Below are positions 54,493-64,000 of a DNA stretch of 64,000 nucleotides, piece by piece. Location of the stretch: the NCBI GenBank assembly GCA_047967505.1, contig CM106539.1; one strand, given 5' to 3'. Each line of letters begins with the position of its first letter. The first letter of the stretch is position 1. Position numbers and translations under genes: made by a program. The notes below the pieces were generated by a model. That model saw only the letters and a list, made by a program, of their open reading frames with translations. It did not search any database and was not told the origin of the DNA. The stretch is from Dipteris shenzhenensis. Taxonomy: Eukaryota > Polypodiophyta > Polypodiopsida > Gleicheniales.

Positions 54493-54878
54493 AGTCCTTA
54501 GTACGAGGCAATCCCATCTACATCAGCTCAGTTTGGTTTTAGTGATGTATAGCCATCACCCTCATGCATGGATCCAACTCCATCCTTTGCCCCACAGATG
54601 CAGATACTCAGTAGGAGTTCACCTATGATCATGCAGTTATTCAACAGGTAAGTCCTCAGTACGAGGCACTCGCATCTTCTACCACATGCAGAGATATATG
54701 CCCCAGTGCATTCAGCTCTTCAGGCAATTCCATTCCAGCATCCATCATTGATGCTTTCACCTCTGACACAGAGCATACCTTAGGCTCAGTTCCCTTCAGC
54801 AGTTTAGATCATCACATTAGTCTTCAGGACATTTCAGCATCGGCTCACTCATGCCGCATTGCATCCTTGGATCTAGTT

Positions 54879-55655
54879 ATGACCACCACTTTCGATCAGC
54901 AGATCATTCCTCAGTATGAGGATACTTATGCATTAGTGCGGTCTTGCCCCAGTGCAGTAGACATTATCAGGTTCAGCCATGGTGCAACCTTGGGAGACTC
55001 AGTGTTTCATCATGCACTTTTGACTGTCATATACAGTCCATACTTGATGCACATCAGTGGTTGGATCCAAGATTATAGATCAATCCCTACATCAGCATTC
55101 GGCACCTCATTTGCCTCAGGGACATCTTATGCACCTTTAGTTGTATTTCAAGCTTCTAGGCCTTTACACTGTCAGCTCCACCTCCAGCCTATGATAGCGG
55201 CTACATCCCATGTCGATGGATGTTTAGCTATGCACACATCAGATGACCTCCAACTCATGACAGTTGAGCATACAAGTTGGACAAGTTCCTATACCTTGTC
55301 ATTTGTGCAGGCCTCTTATTCAGCACAGCAGCATATCATACTTGCACGTTCGACCCTAGATTTTCAGCCCTTGGATCACTCTGTCCAAATCGACTATGCG
55401 GTCTTCTTTGACCCTGCATCATTCGACAAAGATTATACCTCTACTGCAGCATACCTCACACATTGCTATCAATTCTTTTGGGTTGGTGACACTCTTATAT
55501 ATCACAACCTACCAAATCACATCGCCATAGCTACATCAACTAGCTTCACATCCAGATGCCTCTTCTTTAGAGTAGCTGCACAGTCCATGATGACTCATGA
55601 CATGTTCAGCCTTAACATGTTCAGCATGCAACCATACACACAGCTCTCCATGTAG
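54879..55655 (+). CDS. Unassigned 258-codon open frame; frame stays open back to 54,615
   Basis: The ATG at 54,879 gives 258 residues. The same frame is open from just after a TAG at 54,612, about 347 codons in all. The sequence is rich in Ser, Thr, His and Gln, with no signal peptide, clear membrane segment or Cys motif. Phrases include GATLGDSVFHHALLTVIYSP, HISGWIQDY, FDPASFDKDY and HCYQFFWVGDTLIYHNLPNH. VSPQYEALASS (54,648) and IIPQYEDTYALV (54,903) look like a repeated motif. A third copy (VSP-stop-YEAIPSTS, 54,490) directly follows the copia RT scrap. I do not recognise the protein. It could be the remnant of a TE-linked ORF or an unknown gene. The length is well above chance for a 64 kb window, but conservation is unknown. 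Confidence 0.35.
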   Translation: MTTTFDQQIIPQYEDTYALVRSCPSAVDIIRFSHGATLGDSVFHHALLTVIYSPYLMHISGWIQDYRSIPTSAFGTSFASGTSYAPLVVFQASRPLHCQLHLQPMIAATSHVDGCLAMHTSDDLQLMTVEHTSWTSSYTLSFVQASYSAQQHIILARSTLDFQPLDHSVQIDYAVFFDPASFDKDYTSTAAYLTHCYQFFWVGDTLIYHNLPNHIAIATSTSFTSRCLFFRVAAQSMMTHDMFSLNMFSMQPYTQLSM

Positions 55656-55659
55656 TCGT

Positions 55660-56800
55660 CATTCAATCATCCAGTCTTCGATCCAGGTGGACTTGACCTT
55701 CTGCATATTTCCTTCCTCTTCCCTTTAACCTATTTTCTGGGTTTCATTCCCAAGGCAAAGATGATCCACAACTTAAAAGGGATTCCTAGCACATTGGGGT
55801 GGGCCTTACAGCCATCATATATGTGGGAATGACAACATTTGCACGTAAATGATGTGCTAGTTTTGGTCAAAGGAAAACAAACACTGCATCACATGTTTCC
55901 CTCATTTCTTTCATGCTTGCATAGTACAATTTGCAAGGGGTGATGAATGTTAGGACATGTCAAAGCTCCTACCATGTAATGTTGATTGGTCTACCACATG
56001 CATCTATTAGGCTAGCTACTTGAGGTGGCTAACCTTAGCCAAAGATCCATTGTAATCACGTTCACTTAAGTGGTAAATGTTGAGAAGCATTTTGGATGTC
56101 TTGATCTAATCTTAGTTCTTGTCGTGTTTGCCCTCTTTCTCTATGGTTATAGCAATCCTAACCTTTTCACATCTAGTAAAGTCCCTCTTAAACTACTTAA
56201 TGAATTTAATATTTTTCAAGATTTGGGGGATGTCGTTAGCCCCTTTAAATATTTGCTTTGATGACATTAGTGGCAAAAAGGATGCAAAGTTAATGCCTAA
56301 TTGAACTAGTGGAAATCCTACTTTAAGGATGGTTCTTCTAATGATATTCAAAGGTCCTCATCAACTCAAAGCTATACATGGGTGCTCGTTTGAAAACTTT
56401 TTAAAAAGAACCATTGGTAGACCTTATAACAGGAATTTAAGCTGTAGAGAGCCTCAAAAAGTTTGTAATAGTTTTGAATTATCACTGTTCAAGGATTCCC
56501 CACCATACCCACCTTGCATGCACTAATATACTCATCAAATGCATGTGGTGAGTAACAATGTAAGAGGTGCTACTCGATAAAATCACAAATATAATATGGC
56601 CATTGTTACTCATCCCATCTGACATAAATGTGCCGTGCCTCACAAAGTGTGTTCTTGCATTGAAGGCACAACCTATTAATCATTTTGATTGGACCATGTC
56701 AAGATAAATCCTAAGTTTGACCAGTGCAGAAAATGATACATTGTCTTAAGTAAAATGCTTTGGTCATAAGCACATAATTTAAACTTATACAACTTTCCTA
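55660..56800. other. No gene recognised
   Basis: Short open frames only. GCAAGGGGTGATGAA followed by TGTTAGGACATGTC near 55,948 looks like a polypurine tract meeting an LTR start, but no partner LTR was found. Confidence 0.35.
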
Positions 56801-56825
56801 AGATGATGATCAATAGCAACCATCT

Positions 56826-57075
56826 CCCTGAACCCCTTTCCTCTCCCCTCTCTTCCCTTCCCTTCCCTTCCCCTCTATGTGGTGGCAATTGTGCACCCTC
56901 CCCTCCCTTCTCTTCCCTCTCTCCCACCGATTGCAGTTACCTCCTCCCTCTCGTGTCCCCATCCCTTGCTTACCTGTCTCTCAGTCCCTTCAATTTCCTT
57001 CCCTCCCTCCCCTCTCCCTCCCCCCCTCACCTCCCTTCCCTTCTCTCCCCTCCCCTCCCCCCGTCCCCTCCCCTT
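56826..57075. repeat. CCCTCCC-type polypyrimidine tract
   Basis: About 250 bp of nearly pure C/T on the plus strand (CTCCCCTCCCTTC words). The frames it opens on both strands are low-complexity artefacts. Confidence 0.9.
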
Positions 57076-57291
57076 CTTGGCTAATGAATCCAAAAAGAAA
57101 AACAAATGAAGACCCACTCAAGAACAATGATAGAGATGAGTAAATGTTTTTTATAGTGTTCTACCATATTGGAAGGTTCATCTCTTTTCCTTTCCCAACT
57201 TTGCACTATTCTTGTTTCAAATATGTAAGATCTAGCTAATACTCATTTTTTAAATCCCATGCAATTGAGTATGCCTTCTTGTATGGTTTCA

Positions 57292-57350
57292 GGATCTTGT
57301 GCCACACAATAGATGTGATGCATGTAGAGAAGAATATTGGACAGAATCAA
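57292..57350 (+). pseudogene. TNP2-type transposase exon scrap
   Basis: It encodes ILCHTIDVMHVEKNIG, matching the conserved D-x-M-H-x-E-K-N block of plant CACTA transposases (Transposase_21 family). Only about 20 residues are conserved. Confidence 0.5.
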
Positions 57351-57359
57351 ATTGAAGAC

Positions 57360-58425
57360 ATTAATGAAGGTGTGGGAGGATGGTGTCTAAGTAAGAAAAA
57401 AAATGGAATAGCTTGGTGCTCACGAGGACCTTTGGGCAAAGCCAATTCCGTGAGATGGATGCAAAATCCCCATAACCACAACCATGCCCCTTCCTTTTCT
57501 TTTGTTCCCCTCCACTCCCTTCCCTTTCCTCACCACTCCCGCTACACAGGGATGTTCTTTTTTTTTAATAAGTAAAATATGAGGCCACACATATTATAGT
57601 CAGTCATCCTTCCCTACCCCTTTGCATCCCTCGTTGCCTCTCTTCATATCCCTCCCCAAGTTTATTTCTTCGCTAGTGTGTAGAACATGTGATGGAACAA
57701 GTGAAGTATGGGACGGGTGAGAGTCAATACATAGGTTCTTCTATTGAACCCTAGAGGATCTAAACCCTAAAATTCCAAGAAGAGAGAGAATTAGTTCAAA
57801 ATAGGATGGGTGAGAGAGACTTAGAGAGAGAGAGAGAGAGGGTTATCATTAGCTCAAAGGTCACCCCAAATCATAAACCCTTTTCTTAGCTTGGAACCTT
57901 ATTATTTGCAATCCAAGCAAAGTTAAATCTTTTGGAATAAATTGTATTTTGATAATCACTTTAATCCAAAGTTTTAAAGTTAATTTCAAGCTAGGATACT
58001 CTTAAGTTATGTTAATATCTCATTAAAAAGTTAATAAATCCATGGTTAAGTGTAACTCAATGTTTATTATTTTTATTATAAATTTAGCATGTTGACTCAT
58101 ATAAATTCTACTTAGAATTTTAGTCACTCAAGCTTATTTAACTTGCCATGTCATCAAAGGATAATCCATAGTGTATCGAATAATCTTATGGCCATACATG
58201 CATAAACTTAACGTGAAATTCAAGCCAAGTATTGTTCAACATTTAGGAGGTTATTGCATTTTAATCATATGTCAAAATCAAACAAGCTTACATCATTGCA
58301 ATGCGTACAATATGAATTACAAAGTTAAAGCATAAAACTATTGTCTTAATTGCTACAATAATAAATAGAACATTTAAAAAGAAATTTATTAGTGCTTATG
58401 CATCATCATAGTAAACAATGAGCAA
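57360..58425. other. No gene recognised
   Basis: AT-rich sequence with a (GA)n tract at 57,817-57,841. No further transposase motif was seen. Confidence 0.4.
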
Positions 58426-58429
58426 GTAT

Positions 58430-60545
58430 GCATACTCTGTCATAGAAATGATGTCCTATCTATATGAAATTTTGTAGGTATATGTGTCTCCAAAAGAGCA
58501 TCCAAAAGACTTTCATGTCATAGGATACATAGAGGTAATGGTATAAGCATACTGATGCATATGTTTTTGAAAGTTAGGCATCCTCTATGGTCAAAAGTGA
58601 GAAAATGTGGATGTCCCAACACACAAAGGATGTTCAATCCTTAGGAAACTTTGCAAGTGTAAGATACTCTCATTGAAAGTTATTTCCAAATTTTCATGAC
58701 CATACCATATATACATGTTTGATATAAGCACACAGATTTATTATTTCTTACAGGTGTGCAAAATGTGTGGTCATAAATGGGAAAATAGGATGTCCCATTA
58801 TACAAAATGATGTCACATCCTTATGAAACTTTGTGAGAAGATATTTGCAGAGTTTCATGACCACCAAACAAATACAAGTATGGTATAAGCATAGCGTTGC
58901 ACAATTTTTTAGCAGTAATGCACCATCCATGGTAAAAAATGACTTTTTGCTGCACTTATGTACCATCCATGGTCAAAAATGAAAAAATGTACACATTCTA
59001 CCATATACATGAAGTCTAAACTTTACAAAACTTTGCAGGTCTTAAGGAGTTACAATTATAAGATCTTGGCATAGTTTTATGACTCTCAAACACATACACA
59101 GATGGTATAAGCATATTGATGCACAACATTTTGGCACTTAACGACTGTGCATGCTCAAAAATGAGAAAATGTGCATGTGCCACATAAAGGATGTCCTACC
59201 CCTATGAAAACTTTGTGAGTATAAGGGTCTTACTCATTGAAGTTTTTTGCAAAGTTTCATGACCATATTATGCATACATGTATGGCTTAAGTATGCAGTT
59301 TCACATTTTTTTGACAACTGTACACAATGCATAGTCAAAAATGTGAAAATATGCATGTCCCACCATATAAATGATGTTCTATTCTTATGAAACATTGTGA
59401 GTATAATAGAAATAGTAATTTAAAGGTATTCTTAAAGTTTCATGACTATCAAACACATAGAGGTATGGTATATGCAAACCAATGCACAAATTGTTAGCAG
59501 TTATACACTATCGGTGGTTAAAAATGAAAAAATGTGCATGTCCCATCATACTAATAATGCCCAAATCTTATTAAACTTTTTAAATACTTACTCAAGGAGA
59601 TGTTTTTGCAAGGATTTGTGACTATTAGACACACACACCTATGGTATAAGCATATAGATGCACAATTTTCAGGCACTGAAGCACCGTGCATGGTCTGAAA
59701 TGAACAAGTACACATGTCCCAATCATAGAGTCTATTTTTGATCCATTATAAGAAACTTTATGAGTATATATAGTATTTACTCAAACCAAGATTTGTACAA
59801 AGTTTTGTGACCATCAAACACAAACACACTTATGGTATAAGCATACTAATGCACAATTTTTTGGCATTTATGCACCATGCGTAGTCAAAAATGAGACAAT
59901 GTGCATATAGCACCATACAAATGATGTCCAATCCTTATGAAACTTTGTGAGTATAAGGACCTTACTCATTAAAAAGACTTTGAAAATTGTCATGACCATA
60001 TGTATGGTATAAGCACAAATTTTCGTTACAATTGTGCAAAATGCATGGTCGAAGTGTGCATGTGCCACCATACAAATGAGAAAATGTGCATGTCCCACCA
60101 TATAAATGATGTATGATCCTTATGAATCTTTGTGAATATAAGCTCCTTACTCATTTAAAGGACTTTGTAGATTTCATGACCATTGGACGCATAGAGATAT
60201 GGTAAAACTATACCGATGCATAATCTTTTAGCTGCTATGCACTATCCATAGTGAAATTTGAGAAAATGTGCATGTCCCCGCATAGAAATGATGTACCATC
60301 CTTATGAAAATTTGTGAGTACAAGGCCCTTACTCAATAAAATTTATTCGTAAATTTCATCACCAAAAGATCTTTGCAAAGTTTTGTGACCGTAGAGTACA
60401 TACATCTATGATACAAGCAATCGATCATAAGTTTTTGGCACTTTTGCACCATGCATGGTCGAAAATAAGAAAATGTGCATCTCCGACATGTAAACTATGT
60501 CAAACCCATATGAAATACTATGAGTACATGTTTCTTACCTAAAGG
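58430..60545. repeat. Satellite-like array, about 182-bp monomer, about 12 diverged copies
   Basis: The phrase ATGGTCAAAAATGAGAAAATGTG (variants) recurs near 58,588, 58,769, 58,970, 59,150, 59,331, 59,514, 59,690, 59,880, 60,043, 60,248 and 60,457. Each is followed by CATGTCCCACCAT, ATGATGTCC, TTATGAAACTTTGTGAGTA, TTTCATGACCAT, ATGGTATAAGCATA and GATGCACAATTTTTGGCA. Spacing is mostly 176-190 bp. Copies differ by roughly a quarter of bases, so the array is old. No open frame runs through it. Confidence 0.92.
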
Positions 60546-61330
60546 AGAATCTCTAAAAAATGTTTAGAGAAAAGAAAATGAAAGAGAGGAAATAAGAGAG
60601 CGAAAAAGAAGAGAAAGAAGAGAAAGGAAGAGGGGAAAAGAGAAGGAAAAAAGAGAGGGGAAAAGCATATGAGCATATGAGCATATGCTCATGAATAAGC
60701 ATAAGCATATGAGCATAAGCATAGGCAAATGCATATGCTTATGAAAAGAATAGAAGAGAGGATGAAAGAGAGGAAATAAGAGAGGGGAAAAGAAGAGAAG
60801 GAAGAGAAAGGAAGATGAGAAAAGAGAAGGAAAAAAGAGAGGGGAAAAGCATATGAGCATATGAGCATATGCTCACACATAAGCATAAGTATATCAGCAT
60901 AAGCATAGGCAAATGCATATGCTTATGAAAAGAAAAGAAAAGAGGATGAAAGAGAGGAAATAAGAGAAGGGAAAAGAAGAGAAGGAAGAGGAAGGAAGAG
61001 GGGGAAAAAGAATGAAAAAAGAGAGGGAAAAAGAGCATAAGCATAAGAGAAGGAAAAAGAAAAGGGAAAAAGAAGAAAAGAGAGGAAAAAAGAGAAAAAG
61101 AGAGAAAGCATATGCTCATGCATAAGCATAAGCTTATGAGAGAGATACATAGACAAATGAATATGCTAATAAAAAGAAGAGAAAAGAGGATGAAAGAGGG
61201 GAAAAGCAGAGAAACAAGAGAAAGAAAGAGGGAAAAGAGAAGGAAAAAAGAGAGAGGAAAAGAAGAAAAGAGAGAAAAAAAGAGGAAGCATATGCTTATG
61301 CTTATGCAGGAGCATATGAGCATATGCTCA
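60546..61330. repeat. Homopurine tandem array with palindromic ATGAGCAT/ATGCTCAT spacers
   Basis: Four units of about 190-230 bp alternate a G/A-only stretch (GAAAGAGAGGAAATAAGAGA type) with a spacer built from GCATATGAGCATATG, CATAAGC and GCATATGCTTATG words. The spacer contains the perfect 16-bp palindrome ATGAGCATATGCTCAT at 60,677-60,692 and related forms in the other units. It starts right where the 182-bp satellite ends. Confidence 0.9.
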
Positions 61331-61434
61331 TGCATAAGCTCATGGGTGGCTATTTTTTGGATCTTAATGGATGTCCTTGCATTTTGTGTTGTGATTTTGG
61401 AGGTGTGCAGATGGAAGGGACGAGTGAAAGCTTG

Positions 61435-61860
61435 TCAGATGATGCAGCCAATGCTCGGGAGCGCAGAATGGCTTACAGAGAGGTTGTATTGTCATTGCAC
61501 TCATTGCAAGTGAGAAGTATGACATCAACACTGTATTGTCATGTACCACTTGAGGATGTATGGAGAGGAGTCCAAACCAGTACCCACTGTTGGTGGTGCA
61601 CATGGTGATGGATCATTGAAAAGTCAATTTGTGATTAATATTACCTGCGTATATGACACGAAATCTTAAGACAAGATCTCAGATGATGCATCAATGCAGA
61701 GTGGCTTACGGAGAGGTTGTATTGTCATTGCACTCATTGCAAGCGAGAAGTATGACATCAATGTCGTATTGTCATGCGCTACTTGAGAATGTATGGGGAG
61801 GAGCCCAAACCAATACCCACCGTTGGTGGTGCATGTGGTGATGGATCATCAGAAAGTCAA
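61435..61860. repeat. Two-copy tandem repeat, period about 235-244 bp
   Basis: GAGAGGTTGTATTGTCATTG, CACTCATTGCAAG, GAGAAGTATGACATCAA and ACCCACYGTTGGTGGTGCA each occur twice, in 61,435-61,633 and 61,679-61,860. A decayed coding origin is likely (GEVVLSLHSLQ in both), but the family is not recognised. Confidence 0.88.
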
Positions 61861-62185
61861 TGCTATTTGAGTTTGCTTCAAATACCAATCTTCTCTCCTC
61901 GCAGTTGGACTATTATAAAACCATACACAAAATCTATGAAATTGATTTCAGACGATTTAGTATTTTCATTCTTGATGTAAAATGGTTTAGAAGTATTTAT
62001 GATGGTCTTTGTTCTTCCTAAGCATTATGCAAGTGCATACTAATGATTTAATTAATTGAATCTTTCATTTTTAAATATCAATTGGTACATGTACTTAAGC
62101 ATAGTTTCATATAATTGATGGCATTTGACACCCATCTTTAATATAGGTGGTTTTTCATCTAGATCGTTTTGATCCAAGATAGTGG

Positions 62186-62506
62186 TACGTGATCCAAGTT
62201 GCACCACGAAGTAAGCAAATTTTTGAAGATAGAGATGTGAATATGAAGATGCCACTTCCAATGTCGGATTCAATTGATCCAGATGGATTTATAGAACATA
62301 TGAGCCAAGAGGAAGATGTGCATAATGACATCATACGGGAGGAAGATAGAGATTACGATATTGAGGAAGAAGATGATGATCATGAAGAATCACTCGACTT
62401 TATTGAAGAAGATGATCAAGTCTATGGTGAACGTACGATGCCAGAGTACGATGATGATATAGAAGATCAACTTGGTATAGAGTTGGAGATAGACTTGTTT
62501 GGCTAG
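62186..62506 (+). pseudogene. Acidic C-terminal protein remnant, possibly CACTA transposase tail
   Basis: Open from WYVIQVAPRSKQIFEDRD to a TAG at 62,504, and strongly acidic (EEDVHNDIIREEDRDYDIEE). The start resembles the end of the DUF4216-like region of TNP2 proteins, where a Trp-Val-Val-x-x-x-Pro-Arg motif is usual. A stop lies just upstream (RFDPR-stop). Confidence 0.35.
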
Positions 62507-62659
62507 ACTTGGCTCAGGATGAAACCAAGTCTCAAACGTGGACATGAATATATGAGCTTCAAACTTGATGTACATGCTCTTATACTTTTATTCTTTCAAA
62601 GGATTAAACATGAATGAAAAGAAAATTTTTTTGTCATTGGGTAAAACTATCTTTAAAGG

Positions 62660-62881
62660 TCGGTATGGGGAAAAAAACACTCTGTAAAACATCGCTATAT
62701 AACGACCTTATACAAGTCTGGCAAGTGTCGCTATATAGCAACACTTTTATATAGTGACGTTTATAAAAGTGTCGCTATATAACGATACTTTTTAAGCCCG
62801 CTTTGCATACCGATGATTAGCACCCCACGTGCACTAAACGTCGATGCTTAATCATCGGAATAAGGTCCGTGTGTAGAAGTG
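62660..62881. repeat. Subterminal palindromic repeats and terminal hairpin of a DNA transposon
   Basis: TCGCTATATAACGA occurs at about 62,692 and 62,772, and GTGTCGCTATATAGCAACAC at about 62,726 is a near-perfect palindrome. Close to the end, CCGATGATTAGCA (62,810-62,822) pairs with TGCTTAATCATCGG (62,845-62,858), giving a 13-bp stem with one bulge. The element appears to end CCGTGTGTAGAAGTG at 62,881, because gypsy RT coding text starts directly after it. Confidence 0.7.
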
Positions 62882-64000
62882 ATTGGCCCTTGAACAAGGT
62901 AACTATAAGAGATGAATGCCCACTTCCTCGTCTTGACGACATTCTAGATTCCCTAGCACATTCCAAATTCTTTACAACACTTGATCGGAAGTCTCAATAC
63001 TGACAGATTCTAGTAAGTCTTAAAGATCAACCAAAGACTACCTTTCGTACACCATTTGGGCTCTACCAATTTAATATAATGCCTTTCGGATTAAATAATG
63101 CTCGAGCCACTTTTCAACGTGTTATGAATTTTGTATTACATGATTTGATAATCCAAGAGAAGGTCTTAGTCTATTTAGATGATGTTCTCATCCGGAAGAC
63201 CACAAGGACGTTATTTTGCAGGTCCTCCATCAATTCCAGAAATTCAATCTCAAGCTGAATCGTGTCAAGTGCCCCCATACTAAATTGAAATACTTGGGAT
63301 TCATAATTGCTAGCATTTGACCAGATCCAGCCATAGTCAAAGCATTGCAGAAATTCAAGCCTCCAACAAACGTCAAGCAATTACAGAGATTCTTGGGGAT
63401 GGCTGGATTTAGCTCGCCATTCATGCCAGAATTATCAATGTTGACAGCCTCATTACGAAATCTAATGCAGAAAAGCACTAAGTTCGTTTGGGATGCTAAG
63501 TGTCAAGATGCATTTCTTAAAACAAAAGAACTTTTAAAGGAGGATGCCCTACTCAGACATCCAGATTTATCAAAGCAGTTCGTGATTCGCACTGATGCGT
63601 CATCTGATGGGTTGGGTGCAGTTCTATTACAACATGATGAACAAAACAATTTACGACCAATCGTCTACCTAAGCAGGTCTCTAACACACCAAGAAAAGAA
63701 CTACATAGCCACTGAGCTTGAGTGTCTGGCAGTGGTATGGGCGATCCATACTGCCGCATGGATGCCCAGAGCAAATTCTCTCCGACCAAGGAAAATTTTT
63801 CAAATCAGAAGTAATTCGAATCCTGGCAGACAGACTGAATGTATTACAACAGTTTGCAAGTGCCTACCACCCTGACTGTAACGGGCTCACCGAGAGATTG
63901 AATAGAACTATCAACCTAATGATGGCCATGTATGTTGACACAAATTGGGACGTAAGCCTTCCATACATTGTAGCGGCATACAACACTGCTATTCAAGAAT
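62882..64000 (+). mobile_element. Ty3-gypsy pol remnant, internally deleted, running off the right edge
   Basis: Reverse transcriptase begins at 62,884 (WPLNKVTIRDECPLPRLDDI), continues FRTPFGLYQFNIMPFGLNNA and reaches YLDDVLI (63,172-63,192). There is a TGA at 63,001 and a frameshift near 63,195. The thumb and connection follow (LKYLGFIIAS; PPTNVKQLQRFLGMAGFSSP). RNase H follows with FVIRTDASSDGLGAVLLQ and ATELECLAVVWAIH. At about 63,762 it jumps straight into integrase (FLSDQGKFF; then SAYHPDCNGLTERLNRTINL to the end). The rest of RNase H, the zinc finger and the first integrase Asp are missing. Confidence 0.9.

Larger units (their letters stand above)
57279..62881 (+). mobile_element. Possible CACTA (En/Spm-like) transposon remains, interrupted by satellite DNA
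   Basis: Three pieces are in the expected order on the plus strand. First is a TNP2-type transposase scrap (HTIDVMHVEKNI, 57,304-57,341), preceded by a TTTCAG acceptor. Next is an acidic C-terminal segment after WYVIQVAPRS (62,186-62,506). Last is a terminal region with palindromic subterminal repeats ending GTAGAAGTG at 62,881. Between the first two lie unrelated tandem arrays. The 5' terminus was not found, and the end is CACTT-like rather than CACTA. The link between the pieces is therefore inference. Confidence 0.4.

Noticed and set aside
55948-56100. Start of an LTR after a polypurine tract (TGTTAGGACATG)
   Set aside because: No second copy in the window and no recognisable end or adjacent pol sequence.
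56803-57143. Pro/Ser/Leu-rich frames in several phases on both strands
   Set aside because: They come from the CCCTCCC tract; overlapping open frames in all phases indicate low complexity.
58430-60545. CRISPR-like array
   Set aside because: Repeats are contiguous monomers of about 182 bp without unique spacers, in eukaryotic DNA.
60739-61335. A 198-codon minus-strand frame, Phe/Leu/Ser-rich and membrane-like
   Set aside because: It is the translation of the homopyrimidine strand of the purine array and has no coding character beyond that.

Overview
This window reads as nuclear DNA of a land plant. It is sparse in genes and full of decayed transposable elements. Spliced plant-type genes are present: a kinesin-13 with GT-AG introns, an intronless PLS-class PPR gene, and a decayed AIRP2-type RING E3 ligase gene that keeps its introns. 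Ty1-copia, Ty3-gypsy, LINE and possible CACTA (En/Spm-like) sequences fill much of the rest. A 12.6 kb intron and the style of the PPR protein would fit a fern or another large-genome, non-flowering plant, but that is inference. There is no bacterial gene organisation, CRISPR array or confident tRNA/rRNA gene.

Left part (1-18,060). Bases 1-2,643 are the 5' end of a minus-strand LTR retrotransposon. From 3,107 to 16,930 on the minus strand lie the first four coding exons of a kinesin-13 gene, all joined in phase 0. The motor domain continues past the left edge. Intron 3 (12.6 kb) holds LINE, gypsy integrase and PPR fragments and several two-copy tandem duplications. A duplicated leader lies upstream of the start codon.

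Middle part (18,060-41,815). A LINE remnant is followed by about 6 kb of anonymous AT-rich DNA with a minisatellite of about 95 bp (24,660-25,385). A structurally complete but coding-dead Ty1-copia element occupies 26,284-31,755 on the minus strand. It has two LTRs, a tRNA-iMet primer site, a polypurine tract, and an internal integrase deletion. The one clearly intact intronless gene is a PPR gene at 34,339-36,735, with two G-boxes and a TGGGCC palindrome upstream. LINE endonuclease and zinc-binding fragments follow, then a 5'-truncated-at-3'-end copia element on the plus strand. That element has a GTAC-dense leader and paired hairpins in its LTR.

Right part (41,815-64,000). The truncated copia element abuts an unprocessed RING E3 pseudogene (41,998-43,156). 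Beyond it lie microsatellites, long polypyrimidine tracts and small tandem duplications. Next come an unassigned open frame next to a copia RT scrap (54,615-55,655), a 12-copy satellite of about 182 bp, a homopurine array with palindromic spacers, and CACTA-like remains ending at 62,881. Those remains butt directly into a plus-strand Ty3-gypsy reverse transcriptase that runs off the right edge.

The genes do not form a pathway. The kinesin (microtubule depolymerase family), the PPR protein (organelle RNA) and the dead RING E3 are independent loci separated by repeats. The strongest unexplained structures are the GTAC cluster, the open frame at 54.6-55.7 kb, the satellite plus homopurine pair, and a window-wide habit of two-copy local duplications.
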